Under the pieces are notes generated by a model. That model was given only the letters and a program-made list of their open reading frames with translations. It made no database searches and had not been told where the DNA came from. Source: Streptomyces sp. man185 (GTDB lineage: Bacteria; Actinomycetota; Actinomycetes; Streptomycetales; Streptomycetaceae). From it: a stretch of DNA of 64,000 bases. This document shows positions 1 to 9,598 of the stretch, in pieces (within the stretch, counting starts at the first letter, position 1; the number at the start of each line of letters is the position of its first letter). Location of the stretch: assembly GCA_002551355.1 (NCBI GenBank), contig NTHE01000001.1, positions 62,001 through 126,000 of the forward strand, written 5' to 3'. Position numbers and translations under genes: made by a program.

Positions 1-721
1 AGGCGGGGTCGATGTTGTGCGGGTCGTCCCAGACGGGGATCGACTGGACCAGGCAGGCCTTGCGGGCGGTCTGCCGGTCGAGCTGGAGGAAGGGGCGGCG
101 GTAGCGGCCGGAGGGCCCGGAGGCGGCGGCCATGCCGGAGAGCGAGCGGATGCCGGAGCCGCGGGCGAGGCCGAGGAGGACCGTCTCGGCCTGGTCGTCG
201 CGGGTGTGGCCGAGCAGGACGGCGGCGGCGGCGTGGCGTTCGGCGGCGGCGTCCAGCGCGGCGTAGCGGGCGTCGCGGGCGGCGGCCTCGGGGCCGCCCT
301 CGCGTCCGACGTGCACGGCGACGGCCTCGACGGGGTCGAGGTCCATGGCGGTGAGCCGGGTGACGACCTCGGCGGCGCGGAGGCCGGAGCCCGGCTGGAG
401 GTTGTGGTCGACGGTGATGCCGCCGGCCCGGACGCCGAGCTTGCGGGCCTCGAACGCGAGGGCGGAGGCGAGCGCCATGGAGTCGGCGCCGCCGGAGCAG
501 GCGACGAGGACGAGCGGGGTGTCGGGCCGTTCGGGGAGAGTCGTACGGGGGCTGCCCGCGGCGCCGGCCTCGGCGTAGCGGGAGCGGGCGGCGTGCGCGG
601 GGCGCATCGCCGCTTCGGCGGGCCGGTCGTGGCCGGCGTTCCGCTGGAATTCGGTGATGACGTCGTGGAGTACGCGGCGGACCGCCAGGCGTATCGCCGC
701 GACCGCAGGATGGGGACCCAT
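1..721 (-). CDS. tilS: tRNA(Ile)-lysidine synthetase, N-terminal part (3' end outside window)
   Basis: TilS ligates lysine to C34 of tRNA-Ile(CAU) in the cytoplasm so that the anticodon reads AUA. The minus-strand reading shows the N-type ATP pyrophosphatase P-loop as ACSGGADS about 75 residues in, followed by the family region with VDHNLQPGS and [18 protein letters not shown]. The ATG at 721 is the chosen start. About 240 residues are present and the C-terminal part lies beyond base 1. In streptomycetes tilS normally sits upstream of hpt and ftsH, which would be off the left edge. The identification is firm because the pyrophosphatase motif and the RDDQAET block are both family signatures. 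Confidence 0.93.
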   Translation of the reverse strand, partial: MGPHPAVAAIRLAVRRVLHDVITEFQRNAGHDRPAEAAMRPAHAARSRYAEAGAAGSPRTTLPERPDTPLVLVACSGGADSMALASALAFEARKLGVRAGGITVDHNLQPGSGLRAAEVVTRLTAMDLDPVEAVAVHVGREGGPEAAARDARYAALDAAAERHAAAAVLLGHTRDDQAETVLLGLARGSGIRSLSGMAAASGPSGRYRRPFLQLDRQTARKACLVQSIPVWDDPHNIDPA

Positions 722-918
722 GTCCGGTGCCCTTCGTGGAGTTCGGGAGGAGCGTCGAGCGCCGGAACGCGTGAGTCCCGTCACTCAGAGTGCGTCGATG
801 GTGACAGAGGCAAGCTGTTCATCGAGCATTGCACGCCTTCCCGTGCCTCCATGGTCCCTCGGATGGGTGATTGGGGGGCCAATATCGGTCCCCCGGGAGT
901 ATCCGGACGGCCGGATGG

Positions 919-2055
919 TCAGGATTCGGCCTTACGGTGCACGCGCGCGACCCAGTCGGCGGGCTTGGCGATCTCGGCCTTGGTCGGGAGGGTGTTGGGC
1001 GAGGTCCAGACGCGGTTGAAGCCGTCCATGCCGACCTCGTCGACGACCGATCGTACGAACTTCTCGCCGTCCTTGTACTGCCGGAGCTTGGCGTCGAGGC
1101 CGAGGAGCTTGCGCAGGGCCTGGTCGAGGCGCCCGGCGCCCTGGGCGCGGCGCTGCTGGAACTTCTCGCGGATCTCGGAGACGGAGCCGACGACGTCGGG
1201 ACCCACGCCGTCCATGACGTAGTCCGCGTGTCCTTCGAGGAGGGACATGACGGCGGTGAGGCGGCCGAGGACCTCGCGCTGGGCGGGGGTCTGGACGATG
1301 TCGACGAGGCTGCGGTTGTCGCTCTCGCCCTGTTCGCCCTCGGGGCGGCCGGCGCCGGAGAGGGACTGGGCGGCCTCGCGGAGGCGTTCCAGGAAGGTCA
1401 TCGGGTCGACGTCGGTCTCGTCGAGGAACGTCTGGATCTCGCCCTGGAGGTGGTCGCGGAGCCAGGGCACGCCGGTGAACTGGGTGCGGTGGGTCTCCTC
1501 GTGGAGGGCGACCCAGAGCCGGAAGTCGTGCGGCTCGACGTCCAGCTCGCGTTCGACGTGGACGATGTTGGGGGCGACGAGGAGGAGGCGGCCGCCGCCG
1601 TTCACGGAGGCGGGCAGCTCCCTGGTGGCGGGGGCGAACGTCTCGTACTGGCCGAGCACCCGGGAGGCGAGGAACGAGAGCAGCATGCCCAGCTCGACGC
1701 CGGTGACCTTGCCGCCGACCGCGCCGAGGACGGCGCCGCCGGGTCCGCCGGTGCGGCGGCTCTCCATCTTGGTGAGCAGGGGCTTCAGCAGTTCGCGGAA
1801 GCCGGCGACGTTGGCCTTGATCCAGCCGGGCCGGTCGACGACGAGGACGGGGGTGTCCTCGGGTTCGGTCCCCTCGGGGATCATCCGGGTGAAGAGCCGG
1901 ACGTGCTCCTCGGAGGCCTTGGCGTGCCGCCGGAGCTCCGCGACGACGGCGCGGGCCTCCTCGCGGCTGATGTCGGGCCCGGGCCGTACGAGCCGGGTCG
2001 CGGTCGCCACCGCGAGATTCCAGTCGACCATCTGGGCACCACCGATGCTCGTCAT
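919..2055 (-). CDS. Zinc-dependent metalloprotease, DUF2342 family
   Basis: This 378-residue protein belongs to the actinobacterial DUF2342 family, also described as coenzyme F420 biosynthesis-associated; its substrate is not known. The metal site is visible as HEETH at residues 185-189, with EGHADYVMD starting at residue 274 as the downstream conserved acidic block. No signal peptide is evident, so it is probably cytoplasmic. The ATG at 2055 opens the family's usual N-terminus, with MVDWNLA following shortly after. It lies between the PBP4-type carboxypeptidase and tilS on the same strand, an order that suggests a conserved housekeeping block. Protease activity is inferred from the motif only. 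Confidence 0.88.
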   Translation of the reverse strand: MTSIGGAQMVDWNLAVATATRLVRPGPDISREEARAVVAELRRHAKASEEHVRLFTRMIPEGTEPEDTPVLVVDRPGWIKANVAGFRELLKPLLTKMESRRTGGPGGAVLGAVGGKVTGVELGMLLSFLASRVLGQYETFAPATRELPASVNGGGRLLLVAPNIVHVERELDVEPHDFRLWVALHEETHRTQFTGVPWLRDHLQGEIQTFLDETDVDPMTFLERLREAAQSLSGAGRPEGEQGESDNRSLVDIVQTPAQREVLGRLTAVMSLLEGHADYVMDGVGPDVVGSVSEIREKFQQRRAQGAGRLDQALRKLLGLDAKLRQYKDGEKFVRSVVDEVGMDGFNRVWTSPNTLPTKAEIAKPADWVARVHRKAES

Positions 2056-2125
2056 GCGTCAACCGTACGTGAGCTTGTCGTCCCTTGGTGGGGTCTTGCA
2101 GGGCTCTTCGGGTACAGCGGACTCT

Positions 2126-3610
2126 TCAGCCGCCCGATCCGGCGAGGGCGGTGGCCAGGGCGTCGAGGGCGGGTTCGGCCTCGGTCGCGGAGAGGCTGCC
2201 GGAGGCGAGGAAGGCGAAGGCGAGCAGGCGGCCCTGACGGTCGACGACGGTTCCGGCGAGGGAGTTCACGCCCAGGAGGGTGCCGGTCTTGGCGCGGACC
2301 AGACCGGTGCCTTCGGCGTCCTGCGCGTAACGGCCGCCGAGGGTGCCGCTGAAGCCGGCGATCGGAAGGCCGGTGAGGGCCGGGCGCAGTCCGGGGCGGT
2401 CGGGGTCGGCGGCGCGGGCGAGGAGGGCGGTGAGGAGGGCGGGCGTGACGCGGTCCGCGCGGTCCAGGCCGCTGCCGTCGGCGAAGTGGGTACCGGCGAC
2501 CGGGACCTCGATCTTCTTCAGTTCGTTGGTGACGGCGCGGCGGGCTCCGGCGAAGGAGGCGCTCTCGCCCTTGGCGATGGCGGTCTGCCGGGCGAGGGCC
2601 TCGGCGATGTCGTTGTCGCTGTTGGTGAGGGTGCGCTCGACGAGGGCGGAGAGCCGGGCCGAGTGGTGGGTGGCGACGGTGCGGGCGTCGCCGGCCGCGC
2701 GGGCCTCGCGGGGGGCGCCGGTGACCTCGACGCCCGCTTTCTTCAGGGCCTGGGCGAAGGCGCGGGCGGCGTCGCCCGCCGGGTCGTCGGTACGGGGCGC
2801 GTGGCCGCGGTCCGTGTCGTTGAGGCGGCCCTCGTTGACCATCAGGGCGGTGACGGGCGCGATGTTGTCGTTGGGGCTGATCGGGTGGAGCACCGGGCCG
2901 GTGTAGCGGGAGATGTCGTAGGCGAGGCGTACCGGGCCTGCTGCGTCTGCGTCGTCCTCGCGCAGGGCCTTCGCGGCGTCGGCGGCCATCGAGCGCAGGG
3001 CCGCCTTGCTGAGCGTGGGGTCGCCGCCGCCGACGAGGGTGAGGGTGCGGGAGTCGGGGGACAGCGCGGCGGTGGTGGCGATGCGGTGGTCGGGGCCGAG
3101 GACGGAGAGCGCCGCGACGGTGGTGGCGATCTTGATGGTGGAGGCCGGGGTCATCGGAGTGGTGGCGCCCCTCCCGTACAACTGCTTGCCGGTGGCGGTG
3201 TCGATGACGGACGCGGCGACCTTGTTCCCGAGTTCGGGCGCGGCGATGAGCGGGGCGAGGGCGTCGCGGAGCCCGGCGGGGTCCTGGGGGGCGTCTCGGG
3301 TGGTGGTGCCGAGGGCGGGCAGGACGGCCGGGGCGCTGGGGGCCGGGCGGGGGCCGTCGGGCGCGGTGCGGCCGTGATGTGCGCCACCTGTGCGGTCGCC
3401 GGCGGCTGCCAGCGCCCGCTCGGCCTTACGCTGACCGTTGTCCCAGGGGCCGGCGGCGAGGACGGCGCCGGCGGCGACGACCAGGCCGAGCGTTGCGGAG
3501 CCTGCGATCACCTGCCACGTGTAGGACCCGTTGCGCTTCTTCGTCAGGATCTTCGGCCCGCCCCATGGGTCCGAGGGGCGCATCGACGGTTCTTCCACCT
3601 GCTCGGCCAC
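2126..3610 (-). CDS. dacB: D-alanyl-D-alanine carboxypeptidase/endopeptidase, PBP4 (DacB) type
   Basis: This is a low-molecular-weight penicillin-binding protein of peptidase family S13 that trims peptidoglycan stem peptides outside the membrane. The three active-site motifs are visible: STIK (SxxK, about residue 157), SDN within [10 protein letters not shown], and KTG within [10 protein letters not shown] single membrane segment at about residues 32-55 and a Pro/Ala-rich stretch precede the enzyme domain. I chose the GTG at 3610 because AAAGGGG lies about ten bases upstream. A GTG at 3655 would extend the protein but has no clear ribosome site and would crowd the divergent ppa gene; an ATG at 3583 is also possible. 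Confidence 0.88.
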   Translation of the reverse strand: MAEQVEEPSMRPSDPWGGPKILTKKRNGSYTWQVIAGSATLGLVVAAGAVLAAGPWDNGQRKAERALAAAGDRTGGAHHGRTAPDGPRPAPSAPAVLPALGTTTRDAPQDPAGLRDALAPLIAAPELGNKVAASVIDTATGKQLYGRGATTPMTPASTIKIATTVAALSVLGPDHRIATTAALSPDSRTLTLVGGGDPTLSKAALRSMAADAAKALREDDADAAGPVRLAYDISRYTGPVLHPISPNDNIAPVTALMVNEGRLNDTDRGHAPRTDDPAGDAARAFAQALKKAGVEVTGAPREARAAGDARTVATHHSARLSALVERTLTNSDNDIAEALARQTAIAKGESASFAGARRAVTNELKKIEVPVAGTHFADGSGLDRADRVTPALLTALLARAADPDRPGLRPALTGLPIAGFSGTLGGRYAQDAEGTGLVRAKTGTLLGVNSLAGTVVDRQGRLLAFAFLASGSLSATEAEPALDALATALAGSGG

Positions 3611-3696
3611 CGCTGACCAGCCCCTTTCGCGAGCACTCTTCTGCGTGGGGGACACTTAATCACCAGTCGTATGTGTTGATCATGGAGGAGCCACCC

Positions 3697-4191
3697 GTGG
3701 AGTTCGACGTCACCATCGAGATCCCGAAGGGTTCGCGGAACAAGTACGAGGTGGACCACGAGACCGGTCGGATCCGCCTGGACCGTCGACTCTTCACCTC
3801 GACCAGCTACCCGGCCGACTACGGCTTCGTCGAGAACACCCTCGGCGAGGACGGCGACCCGCTGGACGCGCTGGTCATCCTGGATGAGCCGACCTTCCCG
3901 GGTTGCCTCATCAAGTGCCGCGCCATCGGTATGTTCCGGATGACCGACGAGGCGGGCGGCGACGACAAGCTGCTCTGCGTCCCGGCGTCCGACCCGCGCG
4001 TGGAGCACCTGCGCGACATCCACCACGTGTCGGAGTTCGACCGTCTGGAGATCCAGCACTTCTTCGAGGTCTACAAGGACCTGGAGCCGGGCAAGTCCGT
4101 CGAGGGCGCCGACTGGGTCGGCCGTACCGAGGCGGAGGCCGAGATCGAGGCCTCCTACAAGCGCCTTGAGGCGCAGGGCGGCGCGCACTGA
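3697..4191 (+). CDS. ppa: Inorganic pyrophosphatase
   Basis: Family I soluble pyrophosphatase hydrolyses pyrophosphate to two phosphates and drives biosynthetic reactions forward. The 164-residue length is normal for actinobacterial enzymes. The protein begins [20 protein letters not shown] and contains the signature block DGDPLDALV, which carries the metal-binding aspartates. The GTG at 3697 is preceded by GGAGGAG at 3684-3690, which decides the start against longer in-frame extensions. It is divergent from the dacB-type gene and is followed by a strong hairpin, so it is probably monocistronic. Confidence 0.97.
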   Translation: MEFDVTIEIPKGSRNKYEVDHETGRIRLDRRLFTSTSYPADYGFVENTLGEDGDPLDALVILDEPTFPGCLIKCRAIGMFRMTDEAGGDDKLLCVPASDPRVEHLRDIHHVSEFDRLEIQHFFEVYKDLEPGKSVEGADWVGRTEAEAEIEASYKRLEAQGGAH

Positions 4192-4235
4192 CGTCCCTCT
4201 TCCGGTTCCGTTTGTGAGCCGGACGGCCGTCTTCG

Positions 4236-4271
4236 AACGGGCGGTACACCTTCGCGGGTGTGCCGCCCGTT
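4236..4271 (+). terminator. Rho-independent-like hairpin after ppa
   Basis: Arms AACGGGCGGTACACC and GGTGTGCCGCCCGTT pair over 15 bases with one G-U-type mismatch around a six-base loop, 45 bases after the ppa stop. There is no U-tract, as is common for actinomycete terminators. Confidence 0.7.
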
Positions 4272-4378
4272 GCGCTGTCGTGACGTCCGCGCGTGCGGGG
4301 CCCATGCCGGTGGCCATACTGGGCACACGTGCGACGGGGCACCCCCAGTGACGTGCAGTCGAGGAGGAACGAGGTCGA

Positions 4379-6082
4379 GTGGTGGCGGAATCGGGCGGTC
4401 CTGAGGACCAGAAGCCCCAGTCCGACGAGGCGCGGAGCGCTTTCGCTCCTCCCGCGGGGACGATGCAGCCGGTCTCGCCGCCCGAGGAGGACCATCCGAC
4501 GTCGGAGTTCGCGCTGCCGACCGGAGTGCACTCCGAGGCGAGTGGTTCGGCGGGTTCCGGCTCCTCCTCCGGGGGCGGTTCGAACTCCGACACGCTGAGT
4601 TCCGCTTTCACCCCGCCGAGCACGTACAACGCCCAGCAGTCTCCGCCTGCGTTCACCCCGGCGCAGGGCATTCCGATGGTCAAGCTGACCAAGGAGGCGC
4701 CCTGGCAGGACCGGATGCGCACGATGCTGCGGATGCCGGTGACCGAGCGCCCGGCCGCGGAGTCGAGCCAGCACACCGACGACGAGACGGGTCCCGCGGT
4801 ACCGCGCGTGCTCGACCTGACGCTGCGTATCGGGGAGCTGCTGCTGGCGGGCGGCGAGGGGGCCGAGGACGTCGAGGCGGCGATGTTCGCGGTGACCCGG
4901 TCCTACGGTCTCGACCGCAGCGAGCCGACGGTGACGTTCACGCTGCTGTCGATCTCGCACCAGCCGTCGCTGGTGGACGACCCGGTGACGGCGAGCCGTA
5001 CCGTACGCCGCCGGGGCACCGACTACACCCGGCTGGCGGCCGTGTTCCGGCTGGTCGACGACATCACGAGCACGGACGCCGAGGTGTCGCTGGAGGAGGC
5101 CTACCGGCGGCTGGCGGAGATCCGCCGTAACCGTCACCCGTACCCGGGCTGGGTGCTGACGGCGGCCGCCGGGCTGCTGGCGGGTTCGGCCTCGGTGCTG
5201 GTCGGCGGTGGGTTCCTGGTGTTCGTCGTGGCGGCGGCGGGTGCGATGCTCGGCGACCGGCTGGCGTGGCTGTGCGCCGGGCGCGGGCTGCCGGAGTTCT
5301 ACCAGTTCACGGTGGCCGCGATGCCGCCCGCCGCGATGGGGGTGGCGCTGACGCTGACCCATTCGACGGACATCCGCCCGTCCGCGGTGATCACCGGTGG
5401 GCTGTTCGCGCTGCTGCCGGGGCGGGCGCTGGTGGCGGGGGTGCAGGACGGGCTGACCGGTTACTACATCACCGCATCCGCCCGCCTGCTGGAGGTCATG
5501 TACTTCTTCATCGGGATCGTCGCGGGCGTGCTGATCGTCCTGTACCTGGGGCTGCAGCTGGGTGCCCAGCTCAATCCCGAGGCCCGGTTCAAACCGTACG
5601 ACGAGCCGGTGATCCAGATCCTGGCGTCGATGGCGCTGAGTCTGGCCTTCGCCGTGCTGCTCCAGCAGGAGCGCTCGACCGTGCTGGCGGTCACCCTGAA
5701 CGGCGGAGTGGCCTGGATCATCTTCGGGGCGCTGGCGCGGACCGGGGGCATCTCGCCGGTCGCGGCGACGGCGGTGGCGGCCGGTCTGGTGGGGCTGTTC
5801 GGCCAGCTGTTCTCGCGCTACCGGTTCACCTCCTCGCTGCCGTACATCACGGCGGCGATCGGCCCGCTGCTGCCCGGTTCGGCGACGTACTTCGGTCTGC
5901 TGGGCGTGGCGCAGAACGAGCTGGACACGGGGCTCGCGTCGCTGTCGACGGCGGTCGCGACGGCGCTGGCGATCGCGATCGGGGTGAATCTCGGGAGCGA
6001 GATCTCGCGGTTGTTCATGGGGCTGCCTGGGGCGGTCGGCGGGGCGAGCCGCCGGGCGGCGAAGCGGACCCGGGGGTTCTGA
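4379..6082 (+). CDS. Threonine/serine exporter family protein (ThrE)
   Basis: This 567-residue integral membrane protein matches the ThrE family, known from Corynebacterium as a threonine and serine exporter. The first 140 residues are a low-complexity, Pro/Ser/Gly-rich cytoplasmic tail. The ThrE domain follows (about 145-400, starting LDLTLRIGELLLAGG), with a second ThrE_2-like membrane half (about 410-560), giving roughly ten membrane segments. The GTG at 4379 follows GAGGAGGAACGAG, a good ribosome site. It converges on the dedA-type gene, with a bidirectional hairpin between them. The exported substrate here is inferred from the family. Confidence 0.88.
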   Translation: MVAESGGPEDQKPQSDEARSAFAPPAGTMQPVSPPEEDHPTSEFALPTGVHSEASGSAGSGSSSGGGSNSDTLSSAFTPPSTYNAQQSPPAFTPAQGIPMVKLTKEAPWQDRMRTMLRMPVTERPAAESSQHTDDETGPAVPRVLDLTLRIGELLLAGGEGAEDVEAAMFAVTRSYGLDRSEPTVTFTLLSISHQPSLVDDPVTASRTVRRRGTDYTRLAAVFRLVDDITSTDAEVSLEEAYRRLAEIRRNRHPYPGWVLTAAAGLLAGSASVLVGGGFLVFVVAAAGAMLGDRLAWLCAGRGLPEFYQFTVAAMPPAAMGVALTLTHSTDIRPSAVITGGLFALLPGRALVAGVQDGLTGYYITASARLLEVMYFFIGIVAGVLIVLYLGLQLGAQLNPEARFKPYDEPVIQILASMALSLAFAVLLQQERSTVLAVTLNGGVAWIIFGALARTGGISPVAATAVAAGLVGLFGQLFSRYRFTSSLPYITAAIGPLLPGSATYFGLLGVAQNELDTGLASLSTAVATALAIAIGVNLGSEISRLFMGLPGAVGGASRRAAKRTRGF

Positions 6083-6109
6083 GCCGCGAGGCTCCCGAGG
6101 CCGTACGAC

Positions 6110-6152
6110 GGAAGGCGCCCCTCGCCGGATCTGCCGGGGAGGGGCGCCTTCC
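6110..6152. terminator. Bidirectional terminator hairpin
   Basis: GGAAGGCGCCCCTC at 6110-6123 pairs perfectly with GAGGGGCGCCTTCC at 6139-6152 (14-base stem, 15-base loop). It lies between the convergent ThrE-like and DedA-like genes and can serve both. Confidence 0.8.
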
Positions 6153-6175
6153 GCGTGTACGTACGCGGCGCGCGG

Positions 6176-6901
6176 TCAGCGCTTGGCGTGCCGGCCGCGC
6201 TGGCCGGAGGAGGGGCCGTTGCCGCCCGCCGGGGGGCGGCCGGAGCCGTCGCCCGCCGACGCCTCGGCCGCGGCGGCCTTCTTGCCCTGGCTGCGGGCCC
6301 GCAGCACCTCGATCACGATCGGCACCACGGAGATGAGCACGATCAGGATGAGGATCATCTCGATGTGCTCGTGCACGAAGTCGATCTTGCCGAGCATCGC
6401 GCCGAGCACGGTGACGCCGACGCCCCAGAGGATCGCGCCGACGATGTTGTACGTGATGAAGGAGCGGTAGTTCATCCGGCTGACGCCCGCGATGATCGGC
6501 GTGAAGGTGCGCACGATGGGCACGAAGCGCGCCAGGACCAGGGACTTCGGGCCGTGCTTCTCGAAGAACTCGTGGGCCTTCTCCACGTTCTCCTGCTTGA
6601 AGAGGCGGGAGTCGGGGCGCTTGAAGAGGGCCGGGCCGACCTTGCGGCCGAAGAGATAGCCCACCTGGTCGCCGACGATCGCGGCGACGGCGACCAGCGT
6701 GCAGACCAGCCAGAGGGGGTACTTCAGCTGTCCCGTGGTCACCAGCAGGCCCGTGGTGAACAGCAGCGAGTCGCCGGGCAGGAAGAACCCGATCAGGAGG
6801 CCGGACTCGGCGAAGACGATGAGGAGCAGGCCGGGGAGCCCGAACGTGTTGAGCAGATAGTCCGGGTCCAGCCAGCTCGGTCCGAGCGCAAGCGTATTCA
6901 A
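6176..6901 (-). CDS. DedA family membrane protein (SNARE-associated/VTT domain)
   Basis: DedA proteins are polytopic membrane proteins linked to membrane potential homeostasis and, in recent work, to lipid carrier or phospholipid scrambling. The conserved region reads FAESGLLIGFFLPGDSLLF and later FGRKVGPALFKRPDSRLF and ARFVPIVRTFTPIIAG, which are DedA hallmarks. The C-terminus is a Lys/Arg/Gly-rich cytoplasmic tail. I chose the TTG at 6901 (MNTLALGPSWLDP) because GGAG lies nine bases upstream and this is where family similarity begins. An in-frame ATG at 6961 would add 20 residues with no better ribosome site. Confidence 0.88.
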   Translation of the reverse strand: MNTLALGPSWLDPDYLLNTFGLPGLLLIVFAESGLLIGFFLPGDSLLFTTGLLVTTGQLKYPLWLVCTLVAVAAIVGDQVGYLFGRKVGPALFKRPDSRLFKQENVEKAHEFFEKHGPKSLVLARFVPIVRTFTPIIAGVSRMNYRSFITYNIVGAILWGVGVTVLGAMLGKIDFVHEHIEMILILIVLISVVPIVIEVLRARSQGKKAAAAEASAGDGSGRPPAGGNGPSSGQRGRHAKR

Positions 6902-7053
6902 GGGTCCGGGCTCCAGGATGAGGGGTGCGATGGCGGCTCTGTGGACGCCCCAAGCTATCAACGCCCGATGCGCGCCCGAGGTTCCAGTGGCGTACAGCGG
7001 GAATGCGCATCCTACGAAGCGGCCCGAAGCTGGTCACAGGAGGTGCCACAAAC

Positions 7054-7419
7054 ATGGGCATTGAGGAATTCGGCGGCGGCCAGACGGCCCAGGCGGACGT
7101 GCTGGTCGTCACGACGAACGACGTACCCGGCTATCAGGTGACCCAGGTCATCGGCGAGGTCTTCGGGCTGACGGTGCGGTCCCGTCACCTCGGCAGCCAG
7201 ATCGGCGCCGGGCTGAAGTCGATGATCGGCGGCGAGCTGAGGGGGCTGACCAAGACGCTGGTCGAGACCCGTAACCAGGCGATGGAGCGGCTCGTGGAGC
7301 AGGCGCGGGCCCGGGGCGCCAACGCGGTCCTGATGATGCGCTTCGACGTGACGGAGGCGGCGGACGTCGGTACGGAGGTCTGCGCGTACGGGACGGCGGC
7401 GGTGATCAGCAAGGTGTGA
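7054..7419 (+). CDS. YbjQ family (DUF74) heavy-metal-binding-like protein
   Basis: This 121-residue protein belongs to the YbjQ/UPF0145 family, which forms pentameric rings; its biochemical role is unknown. Family features visible are TTNDVPGY near the start, the RSRHLGSQIGAGLKSMIGGE segment and the end block GANAVLMMRFD. The ATG at 7054 is supported by AGGAGG about eight bases upstream. It is divergent from the DedA-like gene and followed closely by the channel gene on the same strand. Confidence 0.9.
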   Translation: MGIEEFGGGQTAQADVLVVTTNDVPGYQVTQVIGEVFGLTVRSRHLGSQIGAGLKSMIGGELRGLTKTLVETRNQAMERLVEQARARGANAVLMMRFDVTEAADVGTEVCAYGTAAVISKV

Positions 7420-7481
7420 CGCGGCGTCGCCGGGGCCACCATTGAGGCGGTATATCTGCTTTGTCGCCCTAGGGTGAGCCG

Positions 7482-8774
7482 GTGGCCCCCGAATCTCCCG
7501 CGCCCCCGCCGGCTCACCCGCGTCCCCCCGCCGCCCCGGCCCGGCGGCTCCTGCCGCTCGTCCTGCCCGCGATCGTCGTCGGCGTCGTCTGCGCGCTGAT
7601 CCTGCTCGGGGTGAGCCTGCTGGCCGAACGGCTCCAGGACGTGCTCTGGCAGACCCTGCCCGACACCCTCGGGGTGGGGCGGTACTCCTCCCTGTGGATG
7701 GTCGCGATGCTCACCGCGACCGGCCTCGCGGTGGGACTCGCCCTGCGGGCCGTACCCGGTCACGGCGGGCCGGATCCGGCCACCACCGGTCTGGTCGACG
7801 CCCCGATGCGGCCCGGCATCGTGCCGGGGCTGCTCCTGGTGACCGTTCTGGCGCTGGCGGGCGGGGTGAGCCTCGGGCCGGAGAACCCGATCACCGCGGC
7901 CAACATCGCGCTGGCCTTCTGGCTCGGCCGGCGGTTCGCGCCCGGCGCCCCGGGCGAGCTGTGGGTGGGGCTCGCGGCGGCCGGAACGATCGGGGCCCTC
8001 TTCGGCACCCCGGTCGCCGCCGCGCTGATCCTCTCCGAGGTGCTGGCGTCGCAGCCGGGCCCCGGGGCGTTCTGGGACCGGCTGTTCGCACCGCTCGCGG
8101 CCGGCACGGCGGGGGCGCTGACCATGTCGCTGATCGCCGAGCCCAGCTTCGACCTCTCCCTCCCCGCGTACGCCGGAGCACACTGGGGCGATCTGCTCTC
8201 CGCCCTCCTGATCGCCTCGGCGGGCGCCCTCCTCGGGCTGCTCGCGGTGTACGCGTTCCCGGTGGCGCACCGGGTCTTCACGGCGCTGCGGCATCCGGTG
8301 CTCGCGCTGACGGTGGGCGGTCTGGTGCTGGGGCTCCTCGGCGCGCTGGGCGGCCATCTCACCCTGTTCAAGGGGCTCGACGAGGTGAAGGTGCTCGCCG
8401 GGGACCCGGACGGGTGGTCGGCCGGGGAGTTCGCGGGGATGGCGGTGGTGAAGATGGCCGCCCTCGTGATCGCGGCCGCCTGCGGCTTCCGGGGCGGCCG
8501 GATCTTCCCGGCGGTCTTCGCGGGGGTGTCGCTCGGGCTCTGCGCCCATGCGCTGGTCGCCGCGGTCCCGCCGTCGCTCGCGGTGTCCTGTGCGGTGCTC
8601 GGCGTACTGCTCGCCGTCACCCGGCAGGGCTGGGTGAGCCTGTTCACCGCGGCGGTGCTGGTCAGCGACGCGTCCGTGCTGCCCCTGCTGTGCGCGGCCA
8701 CCCTGCCCGCCTGGCTGCTGGTCACCGGGCGGGCCCAGATGCAGCTGGACGGGGACGGGAAGTCGCTGCGGTGA
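7482..8774 (+). CDS. ClC-family/YfeO-like ion channel or transporter protein
   Basis: A 430-residue polytopic membrane protein with about ten hydrophobic segments after a Pro-rich N-terminal tail. Two ClC hallmarks can be seen: LGPENP, which matches the GxExP motif carrying the gating glutamate, and GFRGGRIFPAVFAG, which matches GxFxP. The first selectivity motif, normally GSGIP, appears only as the weak stretch PGHGGPDPA. It therefore resembles the YfeO-like branch rather than classical chloride/proton exchangers. The GTG start at 7482 gives the expected Pro-rich leader. Ion specificity cannot be told from the sequence. Confidence 0.78.
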   Translation: MAPESPAPPPAHPRPPAAPARRLLPLVLPAIVVGVVCALILLGVSLLAERLQDVLWQTLPDTLGVGRYSSLWMVAMLTATGLAVGLALRAVPGHGGPDPATTGLVDAPMRPGIVPGLLLVTVLALAGGVSLGPENPITAANIALAFWLGRRFAPGAPGELWVGLAAAGTIGALFGTPVAAALILSEVLASQPGPGAFWDRLFAPLAAGTAGALTMSLIAEPSFDLSLPAYAGAHWGDLLSALLIASAGALLGLLAVYAFPVAHRVFTALRHPVLALTVGGLVLGLLGALGGHLTLFKGLDEVKVLAGDPDGWSAGEFAGMAVVKMAALVIAAACGFRGGRIFPAVFAGVSLGLCAHALVAAVPPSLAVSCAVLGVLLAVTRQGWVSLFTAAVLVSDASVLPLLCAATLPAWLLVTGRAQMQLDGDGKSLR

Positions 8775-8931
8775 GCGGGCGGCGTACGAAGTCGCTCCTG
8801 TGAGCCGGCTGCGTACGCGGTCACGGAGAAGGCCCCGTCCGGCGCGCCGAACGCGCTGAACCTCCGTATCGTCTGCTGCGTGCGCTTTCACACCACTTTG
8901 TCCTGAAGCTGTTCCGACGGAGGTCCCTTTC

Positions 8932-9555
8932 ATGCCCACGCCCGTGAACGTCGCCGTCGTCTACTACTCCTCCACCGGCACCGTCGCCACGATCGCGAAG
9001 GCGATGGCCGAGGACGCGGAGCGCGCCGGGGCGCGGGTGCGGCTGCGCCGGGCGGCGGAGCTGGCCCCGCAGGCGGCCGTCGACGCCAACCCCGCGTGGG
9101 CCGAGAACGTGGCCGCGACCGCGGACATCCCCGAGGTCTCGCCGGACGACATGGCGTGGGCGGACGCGGTGATCTTCGGTTCGCCGACCCGCTACGGGAA
9201 CGTCACCGCCCAGCTGAAGCAGTTCATCGACACGCTCGGTGGCATGTGGCAGGCGGGGCAGCTCGCCGACAAGGTCTACAGCGGCTTCACCTCCAGCGCC
9301 ACCGCCCACGGCGGCCAGGAGTCCACGCTGCTCGCGCTGTACAACACGATCCATCACTTCGGCGGGATCCTCGTCACCCCCGGGTACACCGACCCCACGA
9401 AGTTCGTGGACGGCAATCCGTACGGCACCTCCCATGTCGCCGGGCAGGGCGACATCCCGGTCGGCGAGCAGACCCTGACCGCCGCACGCGTGCAGGCCGA
9501 GCGGGTCGTGAAGTTCACCCGGGCCATCAAGGCGGGCCTGGCCGCCGAGAACTGA
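8932..9555 (+). CDS. wrbA: NAD(P)H:quinone oxidoreductase, WrbA family flavoprotein
   Basis: WrbA is a cytoplasmic FMN-dependent enzyme that reduces quinones by two electrons and so avoids semiquinone radicals. The flavodoxin-like fold is shown by the phosphate-binding YYSSTGT near residue 12, GSPTRYGNVTAQLKQF in the middle, and SSATAHGGQE and the terminal HVAG region that contact FMN and NAD(P)H. At 207 residues it is normal length. GACGGAGGT lies upstream of the ATG. It is 43 bases upstream of the glutamate decarboxylase gene, so the two may share a transcript. Confidence 0.93.
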   Translation: MPTPVNVAVVYYSSTGTVATIAKAMAEDAERAGARVRLRRAAELAPQAAVDANPAWAENVAATADIPEVSPDDMAWADAVIFGSPTRYGNVTAQLKQFIDTLGGMWQAGQLADKVYSGFTSSATAHGGQESTLLALYNTIHHFGGILVTPGYTDPTKFVDGNPYGTSHVAGQGDIPVGEQTLTAARVQAERVVKFTRAIKAGLAAEN

Positions 9556-9598
9556 CCCCGCACACCGACCGTCTCGGCCGAGAGAAGGGCCTCCCACC

